Source: JBEEJZ01 sp041168905 (GTDB taxonomy: Bacteria > Pseudomonadota > Gammaproteobacteria > Burkholderiales > Burkholderiaceae_C). Taken from it: a stretch of DNA of 17,977 nt. The notes below the pieces were generated by a model. The model was not told the DNA's origin and made no database searches. It saw nothing but the letters and a program-made list of their open reading frames with translations. The DNA is taken from positions 1 through 17,977 of the forward strand of contig JBEEJZ010000171.1 of the NCBI GenBank assembly GCA_041168905.1, given 5' to 3'. Position 1 is the stretch's first letter, and every line of letters begins with the position of its first letter. Shown here in pieces: positions 1 through 6,507 of this stretch. The position numbers and the translations under genes were made by a program.

Positions 1-32
1 AACACCCAGCCCTTAGCGCCCCATTCGCCGCC

Positions 33-1043
33 ATGTCAGAAGAATTACCCACAGGGACTGCGGAAACGCCTGCCGGCCAGCACGCGCCGCTAGCCACCCC
101 GCCCACTACGGCCAAACCGGCCAGCCTCGACACCGATCCGTCAGACGCCTGGGCCATGCTGCATGGGCGCCTGTGCATCGCATTGGCTGGCAATACGGAA
201 GGCGCCGATTTGCAGCAGCGCCTGAACTTCATTGCCGACGGCATTGCCCAGCTGTGTGCCAAACGTCCGGACGACAGCTTGTTTATCCTGGTGCAGATGC
301 TTTTTGACACCCGCAGCAACTACAGCGCCACCCACGCGCTGCTCTGTGCATTGATCTGTCAGATGATGAGCGAGCCCGCCGGTATTGCCGACGAAGACCA
401 GTTTGCCTTGGTGCGCGCCGCCCTGACCATGAACATCGGCATGACCCAGTTGCACGACCAGCTGGCCAGGCAAGCGCAGTCCCCCTCCTCGGACCAGCGG
501 GAGGACATTCAATCGCACCCCATCAAAGGGGCAGAAATTCTGCGTGAGCGCGGCGTACAAGATCCGATCTGGTTATGCCTGGTGGAAGATCACCACGAAG
601 ATCCCAGCGGCGGGGGCTACCCCATGGGCAAGACGGATCTGACACAAGCGCAGCAGTTACTGCATCTGGTCGACTTGTTTGCTGCCCACATCAGTCCACG
701 CAAAAGCCGTCGCAGCATGGCTCCCAACGCTGCCGTGGCGGACATGTACCTCAAATCTCAAAACAACGAGAGTCCCTTGGGATCCATCTTTGCCCGCAAG
801 ATGGGCATGTACCCGCCGGGCACTTACGTGGAGCTCAAGAACAAGGAAATCGCTGTGGTGGTCCGGCGCGGCGAACGAGTGCACATGCCGGTGGTGATGG
901 CGATTGCCGACGCACAGGGCATGCCCCTGAGTACACCCAGCCGACGCAACACCCAACTGGCAACGTTCGCCGTACAGAACACGATAGCAACCGAAGACGT
1001 GAAGATTTCCGTCGATGTCTCGCGCATGCTGAGAAGGGTCTGA
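33..1043 (+). CDS. HD-GYP-like domain protein with a degenerate metal site
   Basis: A 336-residue soluble protein with a Pro/Ala/Thr-rich N-terminal tail (about 1-38) followed by an HD-GYP-like domain. HD-GYP proteins normally hydrolyse cyclic di-GMP with a metal centre held by a His-Asp pair. Visible here are H101, HP-x2-G (162-166), the paired histidines H187-H188, the GGGYP loop (193-197) and D214 in a LVDLFAA stretch, which fit the order of motifs in HD-GYP domains. At the place of the HD pair (usually LLHDIGK) the sequence reads LTMNIGMTQL, so H and D are replaced by M133 and N134. The domain may therefore be non-catalytic, acting as a binding or regulatory module; that is inference. The frame stays open to the left edge and no ribosome site precedes the ATG, so a start beyond the window cannot be excluded. 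The fold assignment is moderately sure, the function is not. Confidence 0.75.
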   Translation: MSEELPTGTAETPAGQHAPLATPPTTAKPASLDTDPSDAWAMLHGRLCIALAGNTEGADLQQRLNFIADGIAQLCAKRPDDSLFILVQMLFDTRSNYSATHALLCALICQMMSEPAGIADEDQFALVRAALTMNIGMTQLHDQLARQAQSPSSDQREDIQSHPIKGAEILRERGVQDPIWLCLVEDHHEDPSGGGYPMGKTDLTQAQQLLHLVDLFAAHISPRKSRRSMAPNAAVADMYLKSQNNESPLGSIFARKMGMYPPGTYVELKNKEIAVVVRRGERVHMPVVMAIADAQGMPLSTPSRRNTQLATFAVQNTIATEDVKISVDVSRMLRRV

Positions 1044-1107
1044 GACCCGGTGCAACGTGGGGTTGGGCACTGCGAGCCGTTCGCCCCTTGACTCCTACAA
1101 TCCGACC

Positions 1108-2229
1108 ATGGCACGAGCATTTGATGTTTGCATTCGTGGCGCGGGCATCACTGGCCGTGCCCTTGCGTTGTTGTTGGCTCGCGAGCGGTTGCGGGTCGGG
1201 CTGGTTTGCGATCCAGAAAGCCCCAGGCTCCCGCACCCCACCGATGTACGAGCGTACGCACTGAACCACGCCTCGCGCTCGATCCTGGAGTCCTTGCGGT
1301 GCTGGCCAGACCCCCATCAGGCCACTGCAGTGCTGGAAATGCAGGTGGCAGGCGATGCGGGGGGCGAATTGCGCTTTAACGCCCACGCACAAGGAGTCGA
1401 GGCACTGACGTGGATCGTGGATGTGCCTGCGCTGGAGGTTAGACTGACAGAGGCGCTGAGCTACCAGCCTCAGATTGAAATTCTCAATGCACCCGAAGTG
1501 GCCACGCTGACCGTCGTTTGCGAAGGGCGTGCCAGTGCCAGCCGCCGGGCCTACGGTGTTGAGTTTGATGTCACCGCCTACCCGCAACACGCCTTGGCTG
1601 CTCGCCTCCGGACCTCCGTCCCCCATGGGCAGGTGGCTCGCCAATGGTTTACCGAGCAGGGGGTTTTGGGATGCTTGCCGCTAGGGGGCCCGCAGGGCGA
1701 AGAGTTGGCAATCGTCTGGTCGGTTTCTCCGGAACTTGCGCAGCAACTGCGACTTGCCGGCGCAGAAGACTTTGCCACGCAACTTCAAGCGGCGAGCCAT
1801 GGTGCTTATGGCACCCTTCACCTGAGCAGTGAACGTATGGTTTGGCCTTTGCAACTGGCCCGAGCACAGCGCTGGACAGGACGCAACGAAGACGGTGCCT
1901 GGGCACTGGCAGGAGACGCAGCGCACACTGTCCACCCCCTCGCTGGCCAGGGGCTGAATTTGGGCCTGGCAGATGTCGCAGAGCTGGCACGCGTCCTGCG
2001 TCAACGCGACTACTGGCGCCGTGTCGATGACCCTCTCCTGATGCGTCGCTACGAACGGTCACGCAAAGCGGATGTACTGGCCATGGGCGCAAGCACAGAT
2101 GGTTTGCAGCAGCTATTTGCCCGCCCGGGTGAGGCCTGGCGCAAGTTACGCAACTGGGGGCTCAACGGCTTCGACCACAGCGGCCCACTCAAGACCTGGC
2201 TGGCCCAGCGCGCCATCAACGCCTCCTAA
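1108..2229 (+). CDS. FAD-dependent UbiH/UbiF-family monooxygenase
   Basis: A 373-residue flavoprotein of the ubiquinone-biosynthesis hydroxylase family, which uses FAD, NAD(P)H and oxygen to hydroxylate an aromatic ring. The N-terminus has the Rossmann dinucleotide loop GAGITG (11-16), then a DVRAYALN segment (46-53) like the family's D-x-R-A-x-A-L block. The second FAD motif GDAAH (269-273) is followed by HPLAGQGLNLGLADV (276-290), the most diagnostic family stretch. The central DG motif, which touches NADPH and the FAD pyrophosphate, reads CEGRAS (138-143), so the usual Asp is Glu. The ATG at 1108 was preferred to an in-frame GTG at 1057 because it places the Rossmann strand near the N-terminus, as is normal. 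It lies 64 bases after the previous gene and 33 before dsbC, so cotranscription is likely. Which ring position it modifies, or whether ubiquinone is the substrate, cannot be told from sequence. Confidence 0.85.
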   Translation: MARAFDVCIRGAGITGRALALLLARERLRVGLVCDPESPRLPHPTDVRAYALNHASRSILESLRCWPDPHQATAVLEMQVAGDAGGELRFNAHAQGVEALTWIVDVPALEVRLTEALSYQPQIEILNAPEVATLTVVCEGRASASRRAYGVEFDVTAYPQHALAARLRTSVPHGQVARQWFTEQGVLGCLPLGGPQGEELAIVWSVSPELAQQLRLAGAEDFATQLQAASHGAYGTLHLSSERMVWPLQLARAQRWTGRNEDGAWALAGDAAHTVHPLAGQGLNLGLADVAELARVLRQRDYWRRVDDPLLMRRYERSRKADVLAMGASTDGLQQLFARPGEAWRKLRNWGLNGFDHSGPLKTWLAQRAINAS

Positions 2230-2262
2230 CGCTCGCATCGAGCTCCACCCACTCAGAAAATC

Positions 2263-2985
2263 ATGCTCACTGCTCTGAAACTGATCGCCACCGCCGCCCT
2301 GTTGCTGAGCTCTAGCGCGCAGGCCGACGAAGCCACACTTCGTAAAAACCTGGTGGAGCGCCTGCCCAAGTTGCCAACGATTGACGAAATCACCAAGACG
2401 GCGATGCCGGGTTTGTTCGAGGTTCGCGTGAACGGCACGGACATTTTTTATACCGATGCTGACGGCAATTTTTTGATCCAGGGCAACCTGATCGACACCA
2501 AGGCCAGGCGCAACCTGACTGAAGAGCGATTGGAAAAACTCACCGCTGTCAACTTTGACGCACTGCCCTTGAAAGATGCCTTCACCATCGTGCGAGGCAA
2601 CGGGAAACGCAAACTGGCGGTGTTTGAAGACCCCAACTGTGGTTACTGCAAGCGCTTCGAGCGCGACCTGCAAAAGGTGGACAACATCACTATCCACATG
2701 TTTCTCTATCCCATACTGAGCCAAGACTCAGCTGACAAGTCCAAAAACATCTGGTGCGCCAAAGACCGTGCCAAGGCTTGGACCGACTGGATGGTGCGCG
2801 ACCAGGCTGCCGCTGCGGCAGCGCCCAGTTGTGACGCCAGCGCCATCGTGCGCAACGTTGAGTTGGGCAAAAAGTACAAAATCACGGGCACCCCCACCCT
2901 GATTTTTGCGGACGGGTCCCGCGTACCGGGCGCCATCAACGCCAGCCAGATCGAAGAAAACCTGAGCAAGATCAAGCTGCCATGA
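2263..2985 (+). CDS. dsbC: DsbC-family periplasmic thiol:disulfide isomerase
   Basis: A 240-residue exported protein that reshuffles wrong disulfide bonds in periplasmic proteins, kept reduced by DsbD. A signal peptide is visible (K6 then LIATAALLLSSSAQA, cleavage near residue 21). It is followed by a short dimerisation domain (about 23-80), a linker, and a thioredoxin-fold domain with the active site CGYC at 126-129, in the family context FEDPNCGYCKRF. The cis-proline loop GTP (209-211) and two further cysteines, C165 and C190, which match the structural disulfide of DsbC, are present. Length and domain order are usual for DsbC; DsbG is the main alternative, but its usual CPYC is not seen. 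The stop codon overlaps the start of the M61 peptidase gene (ATGA), so the two are probably translationally coupled. Confidence 0.9.
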   Translation: MLTALKLIATAALLLSSSAQADEATLRKNLVERLPKLPTIDEITKTAMPGLFEVRVNGTDIFYTDADGNFLIQGNLIDTKARRNLTEERLEKLTAVNFDALPLKDAFTIVRGNGKRKLAVFEDPNCGYCKRFERDLQKVDNITIHMFLYPILSQDSADKSKNIWCAKDRAKAWTDWMVRDQAAAAAAPSCDASAIVRNVELGKKYKITGTPTLIFADGSRVPGAINASQIEENLSKIKLP

Positions 2986-4751
2986 AAACGGGGCCGGCAG
3001 TTCAATACACCGTTTCGGCTGCCAACCGACACGCGCACCTGTTTGAGGTGACGCTCACGGTGGTAAAACCCGCGCCGATACAGCGGCTGCAATTACCCAC
3101 CTGGATCCCGGGCAGCTACCTGATTCGGGAATTTGCCCGTCATCTGCAACAGGTCCGCGCCCGCCAAGGCAAGCGATCTCTGCCGGTAGCGCACATCGAC
3201 AAACACACCTGGGATGTGGTGTGTGACCCCAGCCGTCCACTGACGCTTCACTACACGGTGTACGCATTTGATCCTTCCGTACGTACCGCGTGGCTGGATG
3301 CGCACCGGGGCTTCTTCAACGCCACCAGCTTGCTGCTGCGGGTGCTGGGGCGCGAAGATCTTCCGCAAGGGCTGGCAGTGCAAGCACCGACAGATAGCAA
3401 GCATTGGCAGTTGGCCACCTCGCTCAAACCCATCAAAACCGACAAGCAGGGTTTCGGTCACTATGGCGCAGAGAACTATGATGAGCTGGCCGACAGCCCG
3501 GTGGAAATGGGCGCTTTTTGGAGCGAGTCCTTTGTGGCGAGGGGTGTGCCCCACCGCTTTGTCGTGGCGGGTGCCGCAGACTCTTTTGACGGCAGGCAAC
3601 TGATCAAAGACGCCCGCAAAATTTGTGAAGCGTCCATCGATTTTTGGCATGGCAAAGAGGTGCCTGTCATCGACCGCTATGTATTCATGCTCAACGTTCT
3701 CGATGATGGCTACGGCGGGCTGGAGCACAAGTACAGCACCGCATTGATCTGCAATCGTCGCGACCTGCCACGTCGTGGCGAAACCCAGCGTAGCGAAGGC
3801 TATACGACGCTGCTGGGTCTTATCAGCCACGAATACTTTCACACCTGGAACGTCAAACGACTGCGGCCGGCAGACCTGTCACCACTGAATTACCAGCAGG
3901 AAAATTACACAGAACTTCTTTGGTTTTTTGAAGGCTTCACCAGCTATTACGACGACTTACTGCTGCGACGCGCAGGTCTGCTGGACGATGCGACTTACCT
4001 GAAACTGCTCACCAAAACGATTCAACAGGTGCAACAGACGCCAGGGCGGTCGGTTCAGTCCGTGGCCGAGGCCAGTTTTGATGCCTGGGTCAAGTACTAC
4101 CGGCAGGACGAAAACACGCCCAATGCCACGGTCAGTTACTACACCAAGGGGGCGCTGGTAGCCCTGTGCCTGGATCTGACCTTACGCAGCGAGGGCAAAA
4201 CCACCCTGGATGAGGTAATGCGGGGCCTATGGCGGCGATGCGAGGGGGGCACCATGACGCAGGCCGACCTCGCGACCGTACTACAGGAGCTGGGTGGACG
4301 CTCCTATGCCGGGGAGTTGCGGTCCTGGGTCCATGGCACAGAAGAACTACCTCTGGTGAGCTTGCTTCAGGCTCAGGGAATCGACATTGAGCATGAACCC
4401 GCTCCACTGGCCCAGGCCCTGGGCCTGCGTGTTCGGGACGACGCCGGTATCCGCGTCAAAACCGTCTTGAGCGGTGGACCGGCCGAACAAGCCGGCATGG
4501 CAGCTGGCGATGAGTGGTTAGGCATCGAAATCCCGTCCAAAAAACGCTCACAACCGGCACAGGCTTGGCGGCTGGGCAAGCTGGAAGACCTGCCCTTGTA
4601 CGCTGGCAAGCAGCGGGATCTGACGGCCATTGTCGCCAGGGATCAACGTTTGATGCGCCTGCCGCTCACGCTGCCCAACCCTATCCAGAACTGGCGACTG
4701 GCCATTCAATCCGCTGATCGCGTCCAACAATGGACAGCGGAAAAAAAGTGA
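2982..4751 (+). CDS. M61-family (glycyl) aminopeptidase with PDZ domain
   Basis: A 589-residue metallopeptidase of MEROPS family M61, which removes N-terminal residues (glycine or alanine in characterised members) from peptides. Domains in order: an N-terminal beta-sandwich domain (about 1-180); a thermolysin-like catalytic domain with GGLEH (245-249), the zinc motif HEYFH (283-287) in HEYFHTWNVKRLRP, and the third zinc ligand E317 in WFFEGFTSYY; a helical region; and a C-terminal PDZ domain (about 478-560, with GIRVKTVLSGGPAEQAGM). All catalytic residues expected for the family are present. No signal peptide is visible, so it should act in the cytoplasm, although it is coupled by a 4-base overlap to the gene for a periplasmic isomerase. 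A 24-base gap with a good ribosome site leads to the next gene. Confidence 0.9.
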   Translation: MKTGPAVQYTVSAANRHAHLFEVTLTVVKPAPIQRLQLPTWIPGSYLIREFARHLQQVRARQGKRSLPVAHIDKHTWDVVCDPSRPLTLHYTVYAFDPSVRTAWLDAHRGFFNATSLLLRVLGREDLPQGLAVQAPTDSKHWQLATSLKPIKTDKQGFGHYGAENYDELADSPVEMGAFWSESFVARGVPHRFVVAGAADSFDGRQLIKDARKICEASIDFWHGKEVPVIDRYVFMLNVLDDGYGGLEHKYSTALICNRRDLPRRGETQRSEGYTTLLGLISHEYFHTWNVKRLRPADLSPLNYQQENYTELLWFFEGFTSYYDDLLLRRAGLLDDATYLKLLTKTIQQVQQTPGRSVQSVAEASFDAWVKYYRQDENTPNATVSYYTKGALVALCLDLTLRSEGKTTLDEVMRGLWRRCEGGTMTQADLATVLQELGGRSYAGELRSWVHGTEELPLVSLLQAQGIDIEHEPAPLAQALGLRVRDDAGIRVKTVLSGGPAEQAGMAAGDEWLGIEIPSKKRSQPAQAWRLGKLEDLPLYAGKQRDLTAIVARDQRLMRLPLTLPNPIQNWRLAIQSADRVQQWTAEKK

Positions 4752-4764
4752 ACGCCTCATTTTT

Positions 4765-4770
4765 CAGGAG
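4765..4770 (+). promoter_or_regulatory. Ribosome binding site of the enoyl-CoA hydratase gene
   Basis: CAGGAG lies 5 bases before the ATG at 4776 and is one of the few clear Shine-Dalgarno sequences in this window, where most starts have weak or no such site. It suggests efficient translation independent of the upstream peptidase gene. Confidence 0.75.
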
Positions 4771-4775
4771 ATGCA

Positions 4776-5555
4776 ATGAACTACGAATTGATTCAAGTCA
4801 GAACAGAAGCGGACAAGGTGGGGGTAATCACCCTGAACCGCCCCAAGCAACTCAACGCCCTGAACGATCAAGTCATGGACGAGCTGGGGTTCGCCCTGCG
4901 CGCCTTTGATGCCAATCCGGCCATAGGCAGCATGATCATCACGGGTAGCGAGAAAGCCTTTGCCGCCGGGGCGGATATCGGCGCTATGGCCCAAAATACC
5001 TTTGCAGATGTTTATCGCGGTGACTTCATCACCCGTAACTGGGAAGCCATCCGCACCATACGCAAGCCCATCATCGCCGCAGTCAGTGGCTTTGCGCTGG
5101 GTGGCGGTTGCGAATTGGCGATGATGTGCGACTTCATCATCGCTGCCGACAATGCGAAATTTGGTCAGCCCGAAATCAAATTAGGCATCATCCCAGGCGC
5201 TGGAGGCACACAGCGCCTACCCCGCGCGGTAGGGAAATCAAAGGCCATGGACATGGTGTTGACCGGGCGCATGATGGACGCAACTGAAGCTGAGCGGGCG
5301 GGCCTGGTCAGCCGGGTCGTTCCTCTGGAAAGGCTGATGGATGAATGTCTGGGTGCTGCCTTGATGATCAGCGCCTACTCTCAAGTCACCACCATGGCGG
5401 CCAAGGAGTCAGTCAACCGTGCGTTTGAAGGTAGCCTGGCCGACGGCGTGATGTTCGAACGCCGGATGTTTCACGCTTTGTTTGCGACAGCAGACCAGAA
5501 AGAGGGCATGGATGCCTTTGTAAACAAGCGCCCTGCTGTCTTCAAACATGGCTGA
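4776..5555 (+). CDS. Enoyl-CoA hydratase (crotonase family)
   Basis: A 259-residue crotonase-fold enzyme that should add water to trans-2-enoyl-CoA in fatty-acid or branched-chain/aromatic acid breakdown. The oxyanion-hole loop FAAGADIGAM (62-71) and the second loop GFALGGGCELAMMCD (105-119) are present. Both catalytic glutamates of classical hydratases are kept: E113 in GGGCE and E133 in GQPEIKLGIIPGAGG, 20 residues apart as in rat mitochondrial crotonase. That argues for a true short-chain enoyl-CoA hydratase (FadB1/PaaF/EchA-like) over an isomerase, where one Glu is usually lost. The start is fixed by CAGGAG at 4765-4770, 5 bases before the ATG. It is the last gene of the plus-strand block; no strong terminator of its own is seen before the tRNA promoter. 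The physiological substrate is not known. Confidence 0.93.
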   Translation: MNYELIQVRTEADKVGVITLNRPKQLNALNDQVMDELGFALRAFDANPAIGSMIITGSEKAFAAGADIGAMAQNTFADVYRGDFITRNWEAIRTIRKPIIAAVSGFALGGGCELAMMCDFIIAADNAKFGQPEIKLGIIPGAGGTQRLPRAVGKSKAMDMVLTGRMMDATEAERAGLVSRVVPLERLMDECLGAALMISAYSQVTTMAAKESVNRAFEGSLADGVMFERRMFHALFATADQKEGMDAFVNKRPAVFKHG

Positions 5556-5621
5556 GTCCCAGGCCCTCTTGACGACCCACAGGCTTGAGAGCCGAGCCAG
5601 CCAAAACCTCAAACTTTTCGG

Positions 5622-5627
5622 TATAAT
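5622..5627 (+). promoter_or_regulatory. -10 box of the tRNA promoter
   Basis: A perfect TATAAT starts 17 bases before the mature tRNA 5' end, so transcription should begin about 5 bases before the tRNA. No good TTGACA-like -35 box sits 16-18 bases upstream; a TTGAGA at 5585-5590 is too far away (31 bases). The GC-containing stretch right after the -10 box resembles the discriminator of growth-controlled stable-RNA promoters, which is inference. Confidence 0.65.
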
Positions 5628-5638
5628 GCTCGTCGTTG

Positions 5639-5715
5639 GGTGATATAGCTCAGTTGGTTAGAGCGCAGCATTCATAATGCTGATGTCGGTGGTTCAAATC
5701 CACCTATCACCACCA
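5639..5715 (+). tRNA. tRNA-Met (anticodon CAT)
   Basis: A full 77-base cloverleaf with encoded CCA. The 7-bp acceptor stem pairs GGTGATA (5639-5645) with TATCACC (5705-5711), with discriminator A at 5712. The anticodon arm is CAGCA / loop TTCATAA / TGCTG with anticodon CAT at 5673-5675. The T arm is GGTGG / TTCAAAT / CCACC (5688-5704). The D arm has the usual AGCTCAGTTGGTTAGAGC core. CAT is also used by initiator tRNA and by lysidine-modified tRNA-Ile2. The first acceptor pair (G-C) rules against a bacterial initiator; elongator Met is the best call, and tRNA-Ile2 is the remaining alternative. Confidence 0.92.
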
Positions 5716-5720
5716 AATCA

Positions 5721-5756
5721 AAAACCCCGCACTGCTATGCACTGCGGGGTTTTTTC
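5721..5756. terminator. Intrinsic terminator after the tRNA, probably bidirectional
   Basis: An 11-bp stem pairs AAAACCCCGCA (5721-5731) with TGCGGGGTTTT (5743-5753) around an 11-base loop, and a run of six T starts at 5750. On the opposite strand the stem is followed by TTTTTGATTT, so it can also end transcripts of the minus-strand gene at 5794-6057 that points towards it. This is the strongest terminator in the window. Confidence 0.9.
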
Positions 5757-5760
5757 TTGT

Positions 5761-5786
5761 CTGGCTCAATTGTGAGCCAGTCTTTT
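5761..5786 (+). terminator. Second hairpin terminator (tandem)
   Basis: A perfect 8-bp stem, CTGGCTCA (5761-5768) with TGAGCCAG (5773-5780), around the tetraloop ATTG, followed by TCTTTT. It lies directly behind the first terminator and 13 bases beyond the stop of the minus-strand gene. It may be a back-up terminator for the tRNA transcript; on the minus strand no U-tract follows it. Confidence 0.6.
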
Positions 5787-5793
5787 GCCAAGT

Positions 5794-6057
5794 TCAGGAG
5801 TTGTCTGCCCAGAGATCCTGAACACCACTGGAAAACTGAGGGAATTCCTCACGATGAGAGTCACGCAATGAGGTCAAAGCCATGACGATGTCTATCGGGA
5901 ACCCCTTGCGCTTGCCATTTCTGGTGTCATGCAGCAGGGTTTCGATATAGGGAATCAAATCGCTGCTGCCCCAGGTCTCACGCAAACGAGCGCCTATGTG
6001 AGCAAAGCGGACATTGACAAGCTCGTAGTCTTCATTCGCGATCACAGAAATCTCCAT
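5794..6057 (-). CDS. Small protein of unknown function downstream of H-NS gene
   Basis: An 87-residue soluble, acidic protein that I do not recognise. It has no signal peptide, membrane segment, cysteine or metal motif. Visible features are an RFAHIGARLRETWG segment (about 17-30), a likely helix LIPYIETLLHDT (34-45), a basic patch RNGKRKGFP (46-54) and a second helical stretch DIVMALTSLRDSHREEFP (56-73), so a small all-helical fold is plausible. The ATG at 6057 has no clear ribosome site. It starts 43 bases after the stop of the H-NS family gene on the same strand, with no terminator between, so cotranscription with it is likely and a link to nucleoid or gene-silencing control is possible but unproven. 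The transcript would end at the hairpins at 5721-5786. The open frame, codon use and terminator placement support a real gene. Confidence 0.7.
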   Translation of the reverse strand: MEISVIANEDYELVNVRFAHIGARLRETWGSSDLIPYIETLLHDTRNGKRKGFPIDIVMALTSLRDSHREEFPQFSSGVQDLWADNS

Positions 6058-6100
6058 CTAAGGCCGATCCGGTGGGACAGGCGCCGTAGCCAGAGGATAC

Positions 6101-6394
6101 TCAAACGATGGCAAAAGCGCTACGGTCCTTGCCCTCTATCCACTTGGGAGCCACGCCGCGGCCAGTCCATGTCTTGCCCGACACGGGGTCGCGGTACTTG
6201 GCGGCTACTTTGCCCGTGGATTTACCCTTGGTTTTGACCTTGCCGTTAGGAAACACATCGTCAGCAGTCAAGCCATATTCGGCGACGATGGCACGAACCT
6301 TGGCAACAGCCTCCGTCATTTCACGTTGACGGGTTTCCGCGATTTTCTGTTCGATGGCAGCTTTTTGGGCAATAAGTTCTTGAAGTGTGGTCAT
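6101..6394 (-). CDS. H-NS family nucleoid-associated DNA-binding protein
   Basis: A 97-residue protein of the H-NS histone-like family, which coats AT-rich DNA and silences genes. The N-terminal half (about 2-40) is a coiled-coil-like oligomerisation helix rich in Glu, Lys, Gln and Ala. A basic linker follows (51-66, with KVKTKGKSTGK), then the C-terminal DNA-binding domain with YRDPVSGKTWTGRGVAPKW (67-85), the signature of beta-proteobacterial H-NS-like proteins. The minor-groove loop, usually QGR or RGR, reads RGV here (79-81), so the second arginine is replaced. The length matches the short H-NS proteins common in Burkholderiales. Start at ATG 6394; no strong ribosome site. The AT-rich upstream region with a TATAAT and repeated half-sites suggests self-regulation, which is usual for H-NS genes. 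These genomes often carry several copies, so no symbol is assigned. Confidence 0.92.
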   Translation of the reverse strand: MTTLQELIAQKAAIEQKIAETRQREMTEAVAKVRAIVAEYGLTADDVFPNGKVKTKGKSTGKVAAKYRDPVSGKTWTGRGVAPKWIEGKDRSAFAIV

Positions 6395-6433
6395 ATGATG
6401 TGTCAGGTATGTATTTGTATGTTATCCCTGCCG

Positions 6434-6481
6434 CTGATTATATTCGTACTAATCAGGTTGGCTTGATTAAACTCAAATCAG
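6434..6481 (-). promoter_or_regulatory. Putative promoter/operator of the H-NS family gene
   Basis: On the minus strand a perfect TATAAT (plus 6437-6442) sits 43 bases before the ATG, without a good -35 box. The box overlaps one arm of an inverted repeat, CTGATTA (6434-6440) with TAATCAG (6450-6456). A second inverted pair, TTGATTA (6463-6469) with AAATCAG (6475-6481), lies just upstream. Four half-sites of the form YTGATTW in 48 bases suggest a binding region for a dimeric regulator, or for H-NS itself on curved AT-rich DNA. Promoter assignment is moderate; operator function is inference. Confidence 0.5.
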
Positions 6482-6507
6482 CGTCTGTGTGCCCAGAATA
6501 ACCCTGG

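Noticed and set aside
575..1264. 229-codon plus-strand frame overlapping the HD-GYP-like gene and the start of the next gene
   Set aside because: Low-complexity, Arg/Gly/Pro-rich translation without domains; it is an out-of-frame shadow of two real genes.
5585..5627. Full sigma-70 promoter with TTGAGA as -35 box for the tRNA
   Set aside because: The spacer would be 31 bases, far outside the 16-18 base range; only the -10 box is claimed.
5761..5780. lac-operator-like sequence (AATTGTGAGC)
   Set aside because: The match is a 10-base chance similarity inside a terminator hairpin behind a gene end, with no nearby promoter.
5690..6507. Genomic island with att sites at the tRNA 3' end
   Set aside because: No second copy of the tRNA 3' end (CCACCTATCACCACCA) was found in the window and no integrase is present.
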